DNA of 64,000 bases from Paenibacillus tundrae. GTDB lineage: Bacteria; Bacillota; Bacilli; Paenibacillales; Paenibacillaceae. Position numbers and translations under genes: made by a program. A model generated the notes under the pieces. The model did not search any database. It was not told where the DNA came from and saw only the letters and a program-made list of their open reading frames with translations. The stretch covers positions 868,001 through 932,000 of the forward strand of contig NZ_CP145605.1 in NCBI RefSeq assembly GCF_036884255.1. Direction: 5' to 3'. Shown one piece after another: positions 49,779-57,647 of this stretch (the stretch's first letter is position 1; every line of letters starts with the position of its first letter).

Positions 49779-51959
49779 TTGTCGAAAACAACGAAAGGCT
49801 CTTTTACATTACCGGGCGAATCCGGTTACGAGGCGCTAACGCTGGAACTTGCTGAGCGCTGGGGCGCAGATGTCATCCGTGATAGTGATGGTACGAAGTT
49901 GTCTGATGAGATCATTAATGCCGGGTATGGTATCTACTCGACCATTTGCATTATTCGGGATCATAATGAGTGGGCATCTCGTAATCTAGATAAGCTGCAA
50001 CAGTGCTTTTTGATTACGAATCCAAAGGTGGCTGTCCAAGATTATATTTCCATCTATCTGATGGAGGATTTTTTTGCTGAACAGTTCAAGGTGAATGACT
50101 CGAAAGAGGCATTTAAGTATTGGCAGGTATACGACCGAACGACGGGTGAGGAAGTACCAAGAGAGCAGTGGAATTATGAGCGGGAGTCTGGGAATGTTGT
50201 TCTCACCGGCATTGTTCCTTGGCATAAATACACCGTGAGTTTCTTGGCTTATCGGATCTGGGAAGAGATCTCCATGTACAATCACACCACCAATCATTGG
50301 GACAAAGAGCATCTCATGCAGATTGACCCGATCTATACTGAGACGCAAACCTACCTTCTGGATTGGATGGAGAAGTGGTGTGTCCAGCATCCGGAAACAA
50401 CGGTTGTGCGATTTACGTCCCTGTTCTATAACTTTGCCTGGATCTGGGGGAGTGATGAGCGTAACCGCCATTTGTTCTCAGACTGGGGTTCATACGATTT
50501 TACCGTAAGCTCCAGAGCACTGGATCTGTTTGCCCAGAAGTACGGGTATTCCTTAACGGCAGAGGACTTTGTGAACGGCGGAAAATATCGGGTTAGCCAC
50601 GTTCCAGCACAGCAACGCAAATTAGACTGGATGGCATTTATTAATGATTTTGTCATTGAGTTCGGGAAAAAGCTAATTGACATTGTGCACAAGTATGACA
50701 AGTTAGCCTATGTATTCTTCGATGATAGCTGGGTGGGGATGGAGCCTTACAATGATCGTTTCGAAGAGTTTGGATTCGATGGCATGATTAAATGTGTATT
50801 CTCCGGTTATGAGGCGCGGATGTGCTCCGAAGTTAAAGTGGATACGCATGAGATCCGCTTGCATCCATACCTGTTTCCAGTGGGATTAGGTGGACTGCCT
50901 ACGTTCAAAGAGGGCGGAGACCCTGCACTGGATGCGAAGAAATATTGGATTAACATCCGGCGTGCGCTGCTAAGAGAGTCGATTGATCGAATCGGACTGG
51001 GAGGATACTTACATCTGGTCGAGCCTTATCCTGACTTTGTGGCATATATTGAGAAGATTGCCGATGAATTCAGAGAGATGAAAGAGCTGCATCAGGCTGG
51101 CAAGCCTTATGAACTGAAGACCAAGGTAGCTATTCTGCATAGCTGGGGCAAATTAAGATCATGGACGTTGTCTGGGCATTTCCACGAAACGTATATGCAT
51201 GATTTGATTCATATCAATGAGGCGTTGTCTGGGTTGCCGGTTGACGTGAAGTTTATAGATTTTGAAGATATCCGTCAGGGAGCACTTGAACATTGTGATG
51301 TCGTGATTAATGCGGGTTCAGCCGGCTCTGCCTGGAGTGGTGGAGAACACTGGAATGACCACACTTGTGTGGACCTTCTGACTCAATGGGTGTATGAAGG
51401 GGGAACCTTCATTGGTGTGAATCAGCCTTCGGCAGTTCCGGGCTATGACCACTTTTTCAGAATGGCACATGTGTTGGGCGTCGATGAGGATACTGGCGCA
51501 AGAGTGGTTCATGGGAAATGGTCGTACACCGTGAAGGATGAGCATCAAGTAGTTCCTGAGGGAGCGACTATAAAAGGTAAACATAACATTTATCTTACCG
51601 ATGGAGCAGCAACCGTGGTCAATGATCAGGATGGCGACATTACGCTATCTACGCATGACTTTGGTAAAGGAAAAGGAATTTATCTGCCTTCATTCGAATT
51701 CACTTGGGCAAATACAAGATTATTGCTGAACTTAATTCGTCTAGCAGGTCATGAGCCGAGTGAGCCAAAATACATTTCAGATAATTGGTATACAGAGTGT
51801 GCTTATTATCCAGAAAGTAAAATATTAGTTGTGATCAACAATAGTGATCAGGCTCAATCCACGACGGTTGATACGGAGTATGGAAGTCAAACGTTCACAC
51901 TCGAACCGTATGATACGGTGATCACGAATATTGGTGTAATGAAGTCCATAAAGGAATAA
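49779..51959 (+). CDS. GH112 beta-galactoside phosphorylase, likely galactosyl-rhamnose type
   Basis: A 726-residue cytoplasmic enzyme of GH112, which splits beta-galactosyl disaccharides with phosphate to give galactose 1-phosphate. The catalytic acid is likely D315 or D316 in VFFDDSWVGMEPYNDRF, matching the known Asp of the Bifidobacterium enzyme. GH112 contains galacto-N-biose/lacto-N-biose phosphorylases (gnpA) and beta-1,4-galactosyl-L-rhamnose phosphorylase; the neighbouring GH105 gene favours the second, an inference from context only. The start is TTG 49779 after GGGAGGG. The two enzymes would turn rhamnogalacturonan-I fragments with galactose side chains into rhamnose and galactose 1-phosphate. 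A terminator ends the operon. Confidence 0.88.
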   Translation: MSKTTKGSFTLPGESGYEALTLELAERWGADVIRDSDGTKLSDEIINAGYGIYSTICIIRDHNEWASRNLDKLQQCFLITNPKVAVQDYISIYLMEDFFAEQFKVNDSKEAFKYWQVYDRTTGEEVPREQWNYERESGNVVLTGIVPWHKYTVSFLAYRIWEEISMYNHTTNHWDKEHLMQIDPIYTETQTYLLDWMEKWCVQHPETTVVRFTSLFYNFAWIWGSDERNRHLFSDWGSYDFTVSSRALDLFAQKYGYSLTAEDFVNGGKYRVSHVPAQQRKLDWMAFINDFVIEFGKKLIDIVHKYDKLAYVFFDDSWVGMEPYNDRFEEFGFDGMIKCVFSGYEARMCSEVKVDTHEIRLHPYLFPVGLGGLPTFKEGGDPALDAKKYWINIRRALLRESIDRIGLGGYLHLVEPYPDFVAYIEKIADEFREMKELHQAGKPYELKTKVAILHSWGKLRSWTLSGHFHETYMHDLIHINEALSGLPVDVKFIDFEDIRQGALEHCDVVINAGSAGSAWSGGEHWNDHTCVDLLTQWVYEGGTFIGVNQPSAVPGYDHFFRMAHVLGVDEDTGARVVHGKWSYTVKDEHQVVPEGATIKGKHNIYLTDGAATVVNDQDGDITLSTHDFGKGKGIYLPSFEFTWANTRLLLNLIRLAGHEPSEPKYISDNWYTECAYYPESKILVVINNSDQAQSTTVDTEYGSQTFTLEPYDTVITNIGVMKSIKE

Positions 51960-51990
51960 TTACATTTTATGTTTACGGTATAACTCTATT

Positions 51991-52042
51991 AAAAAAAGCT
52001 CAAGCGACTGACGAGATTCGTCCAATGCTTGAGCTTTTTTTT
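51991..52042 (+). terminator. Intrinsic terminator after the GH112 gene
   Basis: AAAAAAGCTCAAGC and GCTTGAGCTTTTTT form a long stem; the A- and T-runs could work in both directions. Confidence 0.85.
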
Positions 52043-52198
52043 GTTTGTGTTGGGCGATATAAAACAAAAACGTAGCGAGCTTCTTACATCTCCTGTGCAA
52101 TTCGTTGTGAGGCTGCAAGACTACCATATGGCTACTCTAAAGCTTATTTAATAGATTTAAGTACTTAATGTAAGCCTAATCTTTTTAGGAGATCGCCT

Positions 52199-53122
52199 TT
52201 ACTGTCTAATGATATCAATGATTTTGCGCTGAGCATCTTTGGCTTCAGGGATCGGGTATAACACGAAGACATGGTTCATTTTGGGATAAACAAAGGTATT
52301 GTGCTCAATGCCTTGATCCGTAAGCATTTTATCCAGCTTCATGTTATCAGGAAATAATCCCTCGTGGGTTCCAATAAAGATACTAATCTTGCCAAGCCCT
52401 TCAAAATCACCGTAGATCGGGCTGATGAGTGGATCATCTAAAGGTTTATCGGCTGCCCAGATCCGTCGAATCACATCATATCCTTCTAAGGCCAGCATCG
52501 GATCTCTAGTTTCATAATCAAAGATTACGGGGTTGTCCAGTACCATATCAACGCATGGCGATAACAAAATAATATCTTTGGGCTGTGGCAGAGAATTCAT
52601 ATTGATGTAATGAGCGAAGCTAAGTGAAATATTGCCCCCTGCTGAATCTCCGATAATGGTGAGTTGAGAGGGAGATTTTACGGATTTAATCATTTCTCGG
52701 TACAGATTTAAGAGCCTTGGATACGTATGCTGATAATTAAAATGAGGCACTTTGGGATAGATTGGAGCGATAACTTTGGCATTCAGCGCTTGCGCCATGC
52801 GATCCATGAACCGCCAGTGAAAGGACAAAGGCTGATGGGTATGCGCACCTCCATGGATATAGAGAATTACGTTTTGGTTAGTAGACTGCTGATCATTCAA
52901 GGTGAATATCTGCATATCTTCAAAGGAGTCTTCGACTATGGTAGACGTTAGTTTAACCTTCCCTAGCTGATAGGGTTTGGTATTTTGAGTACCCATGTGC
53001 TCAAGATGCTTCATTGTATTTTCCCGTGAAGATAAATTTTTCTTGGTATCTAGCAATCCGATATATTTCTCAAAGAGATAGCTCATGATAGAGCGTTTAT
53101 TAGGGTATATATTTACACTCAT
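52199..53122 (-). CDS. Alpha/beta hydrolase, hormone-sensitive-lipase-like esterase
   Basis: About 307 residues, cytoplasmic. The oxyanion motif is LYIHGGAHTHQ, the nucleophile elbow is GDSAGGNISLS, and the acid and histidine are likely the Glu/Asp in the GTHEGLFPD segment and H in KMNHVFVLYP. These fit family IV (HSL) carboxylesterases acting on short acyl esters. ATG 53122 has only a weak AAGGCGG upstream; earlier in-frame ATGs at 53143 and 53161 are alternatives. The gene is divergent from the HEPN-like gene. A physiological substrate cannot be named. Confidence 0.85.
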   Translation of the reverse strand: MSVNIYPNKRSIMSYLFEKYIGLLDTKKNLSSRENTMKHLEHMGTQNTKPYQLGKVKLTSTIVEDSFEDMQIFTLNDQQSTNQNVILYIHGGAHTHQPLSFHWRFMDRMAQALNAKVIAPIYPKVPHFNYQHTYPRLLNLYREMIKSVKSPSQLTIIGDSAGGNISLSFAHYINMNSLPQPKDIILLSPCVDMVLDNPVIFDYETRDPMLALEGYDVIRRIWAADKPLDDPLISPIYGDFEGLGKISIFIGTHEGLFPDNMKLDKMLTDQGIEHNTFVYPKMNHVFVLYPIPEAKDAQRKIIDIIRQ

Positions 53123-53305
53123 TGGTATGCCGCCGCCTTTCATGGTTGAAAAGTAATACATCTACAGTATAAAGGTTGAAGTGTACTTCAAGGTCAAGGC
53201 TGGGAAAGCGGGTTGCCTATGTATGTTGGTGTGAGCCTTAGAATGTTGTCATGTTATAATTAAGGCAGAATTTACCTAGCAACAATTACATGATGGAGGG
53301 ACAAC

Positions 53306-54340
53306 ATGGCAAGTTATACCTATTCATTTCAAATGAAATTTAATGGCGCATCGATGAGTGGTTCTATCGACAAAAGTTTGTATCCTTCGTTAGGTGATTC
53401 GTTGAATACATTAGATGCCTTGCACTTTACAAGCACAAGTGGGGATTCCACCATTGTAAATGGTCAGGTAACAACGAATTTCACATATCCCGCTGAGAAT
53501 TTGAATGTTTATACGGCAGGGAAAAGTTTTGTCTTATTTTCGCTTGAGCCGTGGATAACGAGTGCATTACTACTCCATACTCAATCTGATCGAATTGGAG
53601 CGTTAAATTATGTTTACCGTAATGATCCTGTTAAGTTTAAACTGAAAAACCATAGCGATGAGGGGTTTGATAGATTCTTCTTTGAAGACTCTCCCTTACT
53701 GGAAGCACGTTACTTGAGTTATGACAAGGCCAGTCCGATAGATGTCCGAGAAATAGAGGAAACACTACCGAGCATTGCAAGCATTAACGATATTTCTACT
53801 GTATCGATTAGAGATGCGCTGCATAGCGCGATGTTTTGGATACATAGAGCCAATGAGGCGGGTGGTGCTCAAGGGATAGATTTTAGTGGAATCCACGCGA
53901 GGTTTCGGGATCTATGGTCTGCCTTTAATGCTCTATTTTCATTGGAAGATGGACGTTCCGAAAGAGAGAATATAGTGAGCTATATGAATAACCGGCCATA
54001 TGCGCACGAGTTTATTAACCAATATACAGAACAGCGTACTCAAGTGGTGAGAAGCTTTGCCGACGCTTCGTTGACTTTAAGAAAACGTAATCAGCATCTT
54101 TCCATATCGGAGGAAGTGAAGCATTTTTTAGCAGTAAAACAAGGTGTGGACTCAGCATACGTTCCTGAATTAACAGCAGATCTTGAAGGGGCATTGTTGT
54201 TGAGCATTTACTCCGTCAGAAACAAAAGTTTTCATGGCGGTGAACTTGAAGCAGCGACAGAACGTGTCAGAGAGTGTATTGATGTGTTAGATCGGTTTTT
54301 GAAAGTGTGCATTATTGGTGAAATTCGAGCTGCGACATAG
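53306..54340 (+). CDS. Unknown protein with a C-terminal HEPN-like domain
   Basis: A 344-residue soluble protein. The N-terminal 150 residues are beta-rich and not recognised (MASYTYSFQMKFNGASMSGS opening). The C-terminal half is helical and ends with R305-NKSF-H310, which matches the R-x4-H pattern of HEPN ribonuclease domains (SIYSVRNKSFHGG), preceded by VRSFADASLTLRKRN and a DLEGALLL helix. HEPN domains occur in RNA-cleaving toxins and in defence and stress proteins. GGAGG precedes the ATG by six bases. The next two genes on the same strand are also of unknown role. The HEPN reading is by motif and helix pattern only; it could be a structural relative without nuclease activity. Confidence 0.55.
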   Translation: MASYTYSFQMKFNGASMSGSIDKSLYPSLGDSLNTLDALHFTSTSGDSTIVNGQVTTNFTYPAENLNVYTAGKSFVLFSLEPWITSALLLHTQSDRIGALNYVYRNDPVKFKLKNHSDEGFDRFFFEDSPLLEARYLSYDKASPIDVREIEETLPSIASINDISTVSIRDALHSAMFWIHRANEAGGAQGIDFSGIHARFRDLWSAFNALFSLEDGRSERENIVSYMNNRPYAHEFINQYTEQRTQVVRSFADASLTLRKRNQHLSISEEVKHFLAVKQGVDSAYVPELTADLEGALLLSIYSVRNKSFHGGELEAATERVRECIDVLDRFLKVCIIGEIRAAT

Positions 54341-54428
54341 AATCCATGCAGGATGTGTCACGGGTGAGCAGTGTGTTCTTTTGATAATTTCATAAGCATT
54401 AATAATATCTATATTGGGGGTGATCTTA

Positions 54429-55043
54429 ATGAAAATTAAGGTGGATTTAACTCGTGAGAGATTTGATGATATCAACGGAGTAGATTTCTATGATGGCAAG
54501 ACGTTGTTTTTTGATATCCCGACGACACTACCAAAGGATATGGAGATCGTGGTCTGGGGCGCGAGCTTGATGCCAGAGTTCGACTGGTCTACGTATGTAA
54601 ACCTGGAGGAGGACAGACGGCTCAGAAAAATTATAGCGAGAAGTAAGAATATACCGGTACAAATTAAGGGTTTTGGCAAACTGAGATTGGAAGAGTTAGT
54701 GGGTGGGAATATTGAGGTATCGCCTTTAGATATGACGGTGAAGGAAGATTATACGTATTTTAGAGATCGGCAGGGACAAATCTTGTCTTTCCGAAGAGAA
54801 TGGAGTATGGAATCTGTAGATTCAACCTGTTATGAATATGGTTTTGATTCGAGAGTGGCGTTTCCATTCGGTCATTGTGATCTGAATTTGTACGCGAAAG
54901 GCAATGTGGTGTTCGAATTTGATACGGATGATTGTGTGCACTACCATGACTATGTATTGAACCCCAATAGGGATGAGACGTATTTCGGTTTTGTGAAGTG
55001 CCAAGAGCTGGCGTCGAATACGTTCAAGGATTTTAAAGTATAA
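54429..55043 (+). CDS. Hypothetical protein
   Basis: A 204-residue soluble protein that I do not recognise. The first 100 residues resemble a small alpha/beta domain (MKIKVDLTRERFDDINGVDF opening); the second half is beta-rich with aromatic and acidic residues (FRREWSMESVDSTCYEY, NVVFEFDTDDCVHYHDYV). No signal peptide, membrane segment or known catalytic motif. ATG 54429 is preferred to an in-frame start at 54414 because GGGGGTGA lies before it. It lies 88 bases after the HEPN-like gene and 38 bases before the cold-shock fusion gene, so it may belong to one transcript with them. Confidence 0.6.
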   Translation: MKIKVDLTRERFDDINGVDFYDGKTLFFDIPTTLPKDMEIVVWGASLMPEFDWSTYVNLEEDRRLRKIIARSKNIPVQIKGFGKLRLEELVGGNIEVSPLDMTVKEDYTYFRDRQGQILSFRREWSMESVDSTCYEYGFDSRVAFPFGHCDLNLYAKGNVVFEFDTDDCVHYHDYVLNPNRDETYFGFVKCQELASNTFKDFKV

Positions 55044-55081
55044 GGTTTATTTCACATTACAGAATAATAAGGAGGGTGCCA

Positions 55082-55813
55082 ATGGGGAAGTTCAACGGTA
55101 AGGTGAAAATGTTTAACAAAACCAAAGGGTATGGCTATATTTCAGGTAATCATGGTCGTAAAGATATAAATGTACATTTTAGCAACATACAGGCAGAAGG
55201 CTATAGGACATTAATAGAAGGCCAGAGCGTTGAATATGATATAGAAGAGACACCGCGTGGCTTAACCGCGATTCATGTTCGGGTTCTGGAGCGAAATCAA
55301 GCGATTGAGCATGACACCGAGGACAAGCTATATTGGTGCCGGGCAGGGGAGATTGAAGAAGAGGCATTTGTCCGTGAGATTGTTCCCCGCATCCATCGTA
55401 CTCTTATTGTTCATCCAGACAAAAAGACTCGCAAAACGATGATAGATCTACTGAACACGGATCAAGGAACACTAGCCGATCTCAAAACACAAAAGACACC
55501 CTTTTTCTCAGCGGGTCGGTATGGATACGATCCCCAATACACGGTGACCTTTAATCACAAAGATTATGAACATTATAAAAGATTATATCCGACAGCCGCC
55601 ATATACTTCTGGGTACACTGGGAACAGCTTCAATATAAAACGTACACGGTAGAACCATTGTATGGCGTGTGGGAAGTACCATTTACATATCTTCAAGAAC
55701 GGATTGAAGCTAACGAAGTAGCTTTACACCAGTATATACATCGAATTAATGACACGAAGAACGCCACGGAAAGCTATTTATTTAATCTAAATGAGTTTCA
55801 TAGACTACTCTAA
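55082..55813 (+). CDS. Cold-shock-domain fusion protein with nuclease-like C-terminus
   Basis: A 243-residue two-part protein. Residues 3-70 form a cold-shock (S1-like OB) domain with RNP1 KGYGYI at 15-20 and RNP2 INVHFS at 29-34, which binds single-stranded nucleic acid. The remaining 170 residues (about 75-243) are not recognised, but contain an acidic residue in DLLNTD, then D133-L-K135 before TQKTPFF and a beta-strand/helix pattern (YTVTFNHKDYEHYKRLYP, then IYFWVHW). This resembles the PD-(D/E)xK nuclease core. AGGAGGG precedes the ATG by five bases. CSD fusions to a full second domain are uncommon. Function unknown; nucleic-acid cleavage or sensing is plausible. Confidence 0.6.
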   Translation: MGKFNGKVKMFNKTKGYGYISGNHGRKDINVHFSNIQAEGYRTLIEGQSVEYDIEETPRGLTAIHVRVLERNQAIEHDTEDKLYWCRAGEIEEEAFVREIVPRIHRTLIVHPDKKTRKTMIDLLNTDQGTLADLKTQKTPFFSAGRYGYDPQYTVTFNHKDYEHYKRLYPTAAIYFWVHWEQLQYKTYTVEPLYGVWEVPFTYLQERIEANEVALHQYIHRINDTKNATESYLFNLNEFHRLL

Positions 55814-55971
55814 TCCAGATTCGATTATACATAAAAACTGGTAATTCAATGTTAACTATAATATGTTATACATAAGTTGGACTGCGAGGTTCAACTTGTA
55901 ATATTGTGGTATCGCTTTCATTATTGGCTGAATCAAAGTTGTTATTCATTTAAATTGAAGGAGAATAGTAC

Positions 55972-56961
55972 ATGTACACCCAACCGAAAGCTTTGCGATC
56001 TGTATTAGATGGTAGATACCTAGAATTCATGATGAGTGAGCAGTATGACATCGGAAACTGGCAAGAATGCGTGTACTGGCTACGAGGTCTAAATGACACA
56101 TATCGAGTAAAGACGTCAACAGGACTGTATATTCTGCGTGTATATCGCACTGAAATTAAGGAAGAAGAGGTGCAGTATGAACTATCTGTGATCTCTCAAT
56201 TAAAGGAGAAGCTGAACTCTTCTAGTCATGCAGATGTCGGAGAGTATATTGCGAAGAAAGATCACAGTACATATACCGTTATAGATGCCCCGGAAGGTAC
56301 ACGTATTGCCGTGATGTTCCGCTATATTGATGGAGTAGAGAACAATCTTGAGGATGAGGCATCCTGTTATGCATTTGGTCAATCTGCGGCACAGCTACAT
56401 GAGGCGTTAGATCACGTCGTTGTCGATCAGCCGCGTTATGAATTGGATACATCGTTTCTTATTGATCAACCACTAGAGCGGATTATCCATTACATTGGTG
56501 AAACAAATGAAGCGACGGCTTTTCTACAGACGTTCGCGAGTACGTTGAAGGAACGTATTAACATTGCATCCCAACAAGGATTAGATACAGGCTTATGCCA
56601 TGGAGATATGCATGGGAATAATAATGCGTTTCAGCAGGGGGAAGTGTTTACTCATTATGACTTTGAATGGGGAGCTAAGGGATGGCGTGCATATGATCTG
56701 GCTCAGGTGAAGGCACGTAAGCGGCAATCGGGCGAGAAGAAGGATGTGTTATGGCAGGCGCTTCTGTCCGGCTATCGCTCTATTCGAAACTTCTCTTCCG
56801 AGGACGAACAAGCCGTTGATCTCTTTATCATGGCTCGACGCTTCTGGGTCATGGGTCTGGACGTTGCCTTTATCGATAATGATATGGGTGCACTGGATTA
56901 TGGCGAGGATTGGCTTAATGATTTTGTGAATGAATTTCGAGGTATGGGGATCCTAGTGTAA
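55972..56961 (+). CDS. APH-family phosphotransferase
   Basis: A 329-residue member of the aminoglycoside phosphotransferase/choline kinase superfamily. The catalytic loop is LCHGDMHGNNNAF and the metal-binding motif is YDFEWGAKG, with D to E as in many homoserine-kinase-II-like relatives; the N-terminal lobe has LRVYR with the ATP-binding lysine replaced by arginine. It may phosphorylate a small hydroxyl compound or, as for CotS-type proteins, have a structural role. A good AAGGAG precedes the ATG. It stands alone after a gap of 158 bases and before a terminator. Confidence 0.82.
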   Translation: MYTQPKALRSVLDGRYLEFMMSEQYDIGNWQECVYWLRGLNDTYRVKTSTGLYILRVYRTEIKEEEVQYELSVISQLKEKLNSSSHADVGEYIAKKDHSTYTVIDAPEGTRIAVMFRYIDGVENNLEDEASCYAFGQSAAQLHEALDHVVVDQPRYELDTSFLIDQPLERIIHYIGETNEATAFLQTFASTLKERINIASQQGLDTGLCHGDMHGNNNAFQQGEVFTHYDFEWGAKGWRAYDLAQVKARKRQSGEKKDVLWQALLSGYRSIRNFSSEDEQAVDLFIMARRFWVMGLDVAFIDNDMGALDYGEDWLNDFVNEFRGMGILV

Positions 56962-57029
56962 TCTTTCTAGTTGTCTTCTTCTTGATAACTTGTTGTTTCT
57001 AACAAACGGTTTCGCAAAGCGAGCAGTTA

Positions 57030-57072
57030 GCAAAGGGGGAAGGAGAAATCCTTCTCCTTTGCGCCGCTTTTT
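57030..57072 (+). terminator. Intrinsic terminator after the phosphotransferase gene
   Basis: GCAAAGGGGGAAGG pairs with CCTTCTCCTTTGC with one bulge, followed by GCCGCTTTTT. Confidence 0.75.
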
Positions 57073-57092
57073 ACATCATTCCAATCTGTCGT

Positions 57093-57461
57093 TTACTGAA
57101 GTGCTAACCATATTAAATGAATGGTTGCGCCCAGTCCCATGAAATAGATAATCGATCTGGAAAAGCTATTTTTGAACTCATTGCGCGGATGCTTTTCGAA
57201 GAAGACGTGTAACACAGTATGTATGATGAAAAAGATATCGAGTACCCAGAAGGTAATACTCTGATACGAACTAAATAGAAGCGATAGGATGACGGTGTAC
57301 AGCGGTAGGTGAATCCAAGTGAAGTACTTAAAGGCTTTGTCGTCTTCCATATCTTTCAGTACGATAAACAATCTCCATTCGGATCGCCTAATGGCATCCA
57401 TTTCGTGTAGAAGAAATAGAGAGAGGTTGAATAAAAATAAGACCAACAATAGATCGGGCAT
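57093..57461 (-). CDS. DUF6713-type four-helix membrane protein
   Basis: A 122-residue membrane protein with four hydrophobic helices. The signature LHEMDAIRRSEWRLF after the first helix is typical of the DUF6713 group of small membrane proteins, whose role is unknown. ATG 57461 is preferred because GGGGAGG lies six bases before it; the longer in-frame extension to 57572 has no ribosome site and reads into the terminator of the next gene upstream. It is convergent with the phosphotransferase gene. Confidence 0.8.
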   Translation of the reverse strand: MPDLLLVLFLFNLSLFLLHEMDAIRRSEWRLFIVLKDMEDDKAFKYFTWIHLPLYTVILSLLFSSYQSITFWVLDIFFIIHTVLHVFFEKHPRNEFKNSFSRSIIYFMGLGATIHLIWLALQ

Positions 57462-57551
57462 GCGGAGCCTCCCCTCATTCAGAATGAACATCAGATATAG
57501 ATACGAGCGTTGAATTACGTTGGTTCCAAGAACGCGTTGAGGCTTGAATGA

Positions 57552-57591
57552 GAAAAAAACCCTCCGATCCAATTTGATCTCAGAGAGTCTT
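57552..57591 (-). terminator. Intrinsic terminator after the AraC-lipoprotein gene
   Basis: On the minus strand ACTCTC and GATC pair with GATC and GAGGGT across an AATTG loop, followed by seven Ts. Some pairs are imperfect. Confidence 0.6.
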
Positions 57592-57647
57592 TTTATTTTC
57601 GGAACCTTCCCAATAGAAAAGATGAGTGTTGAGATGAACTGTAGCTA

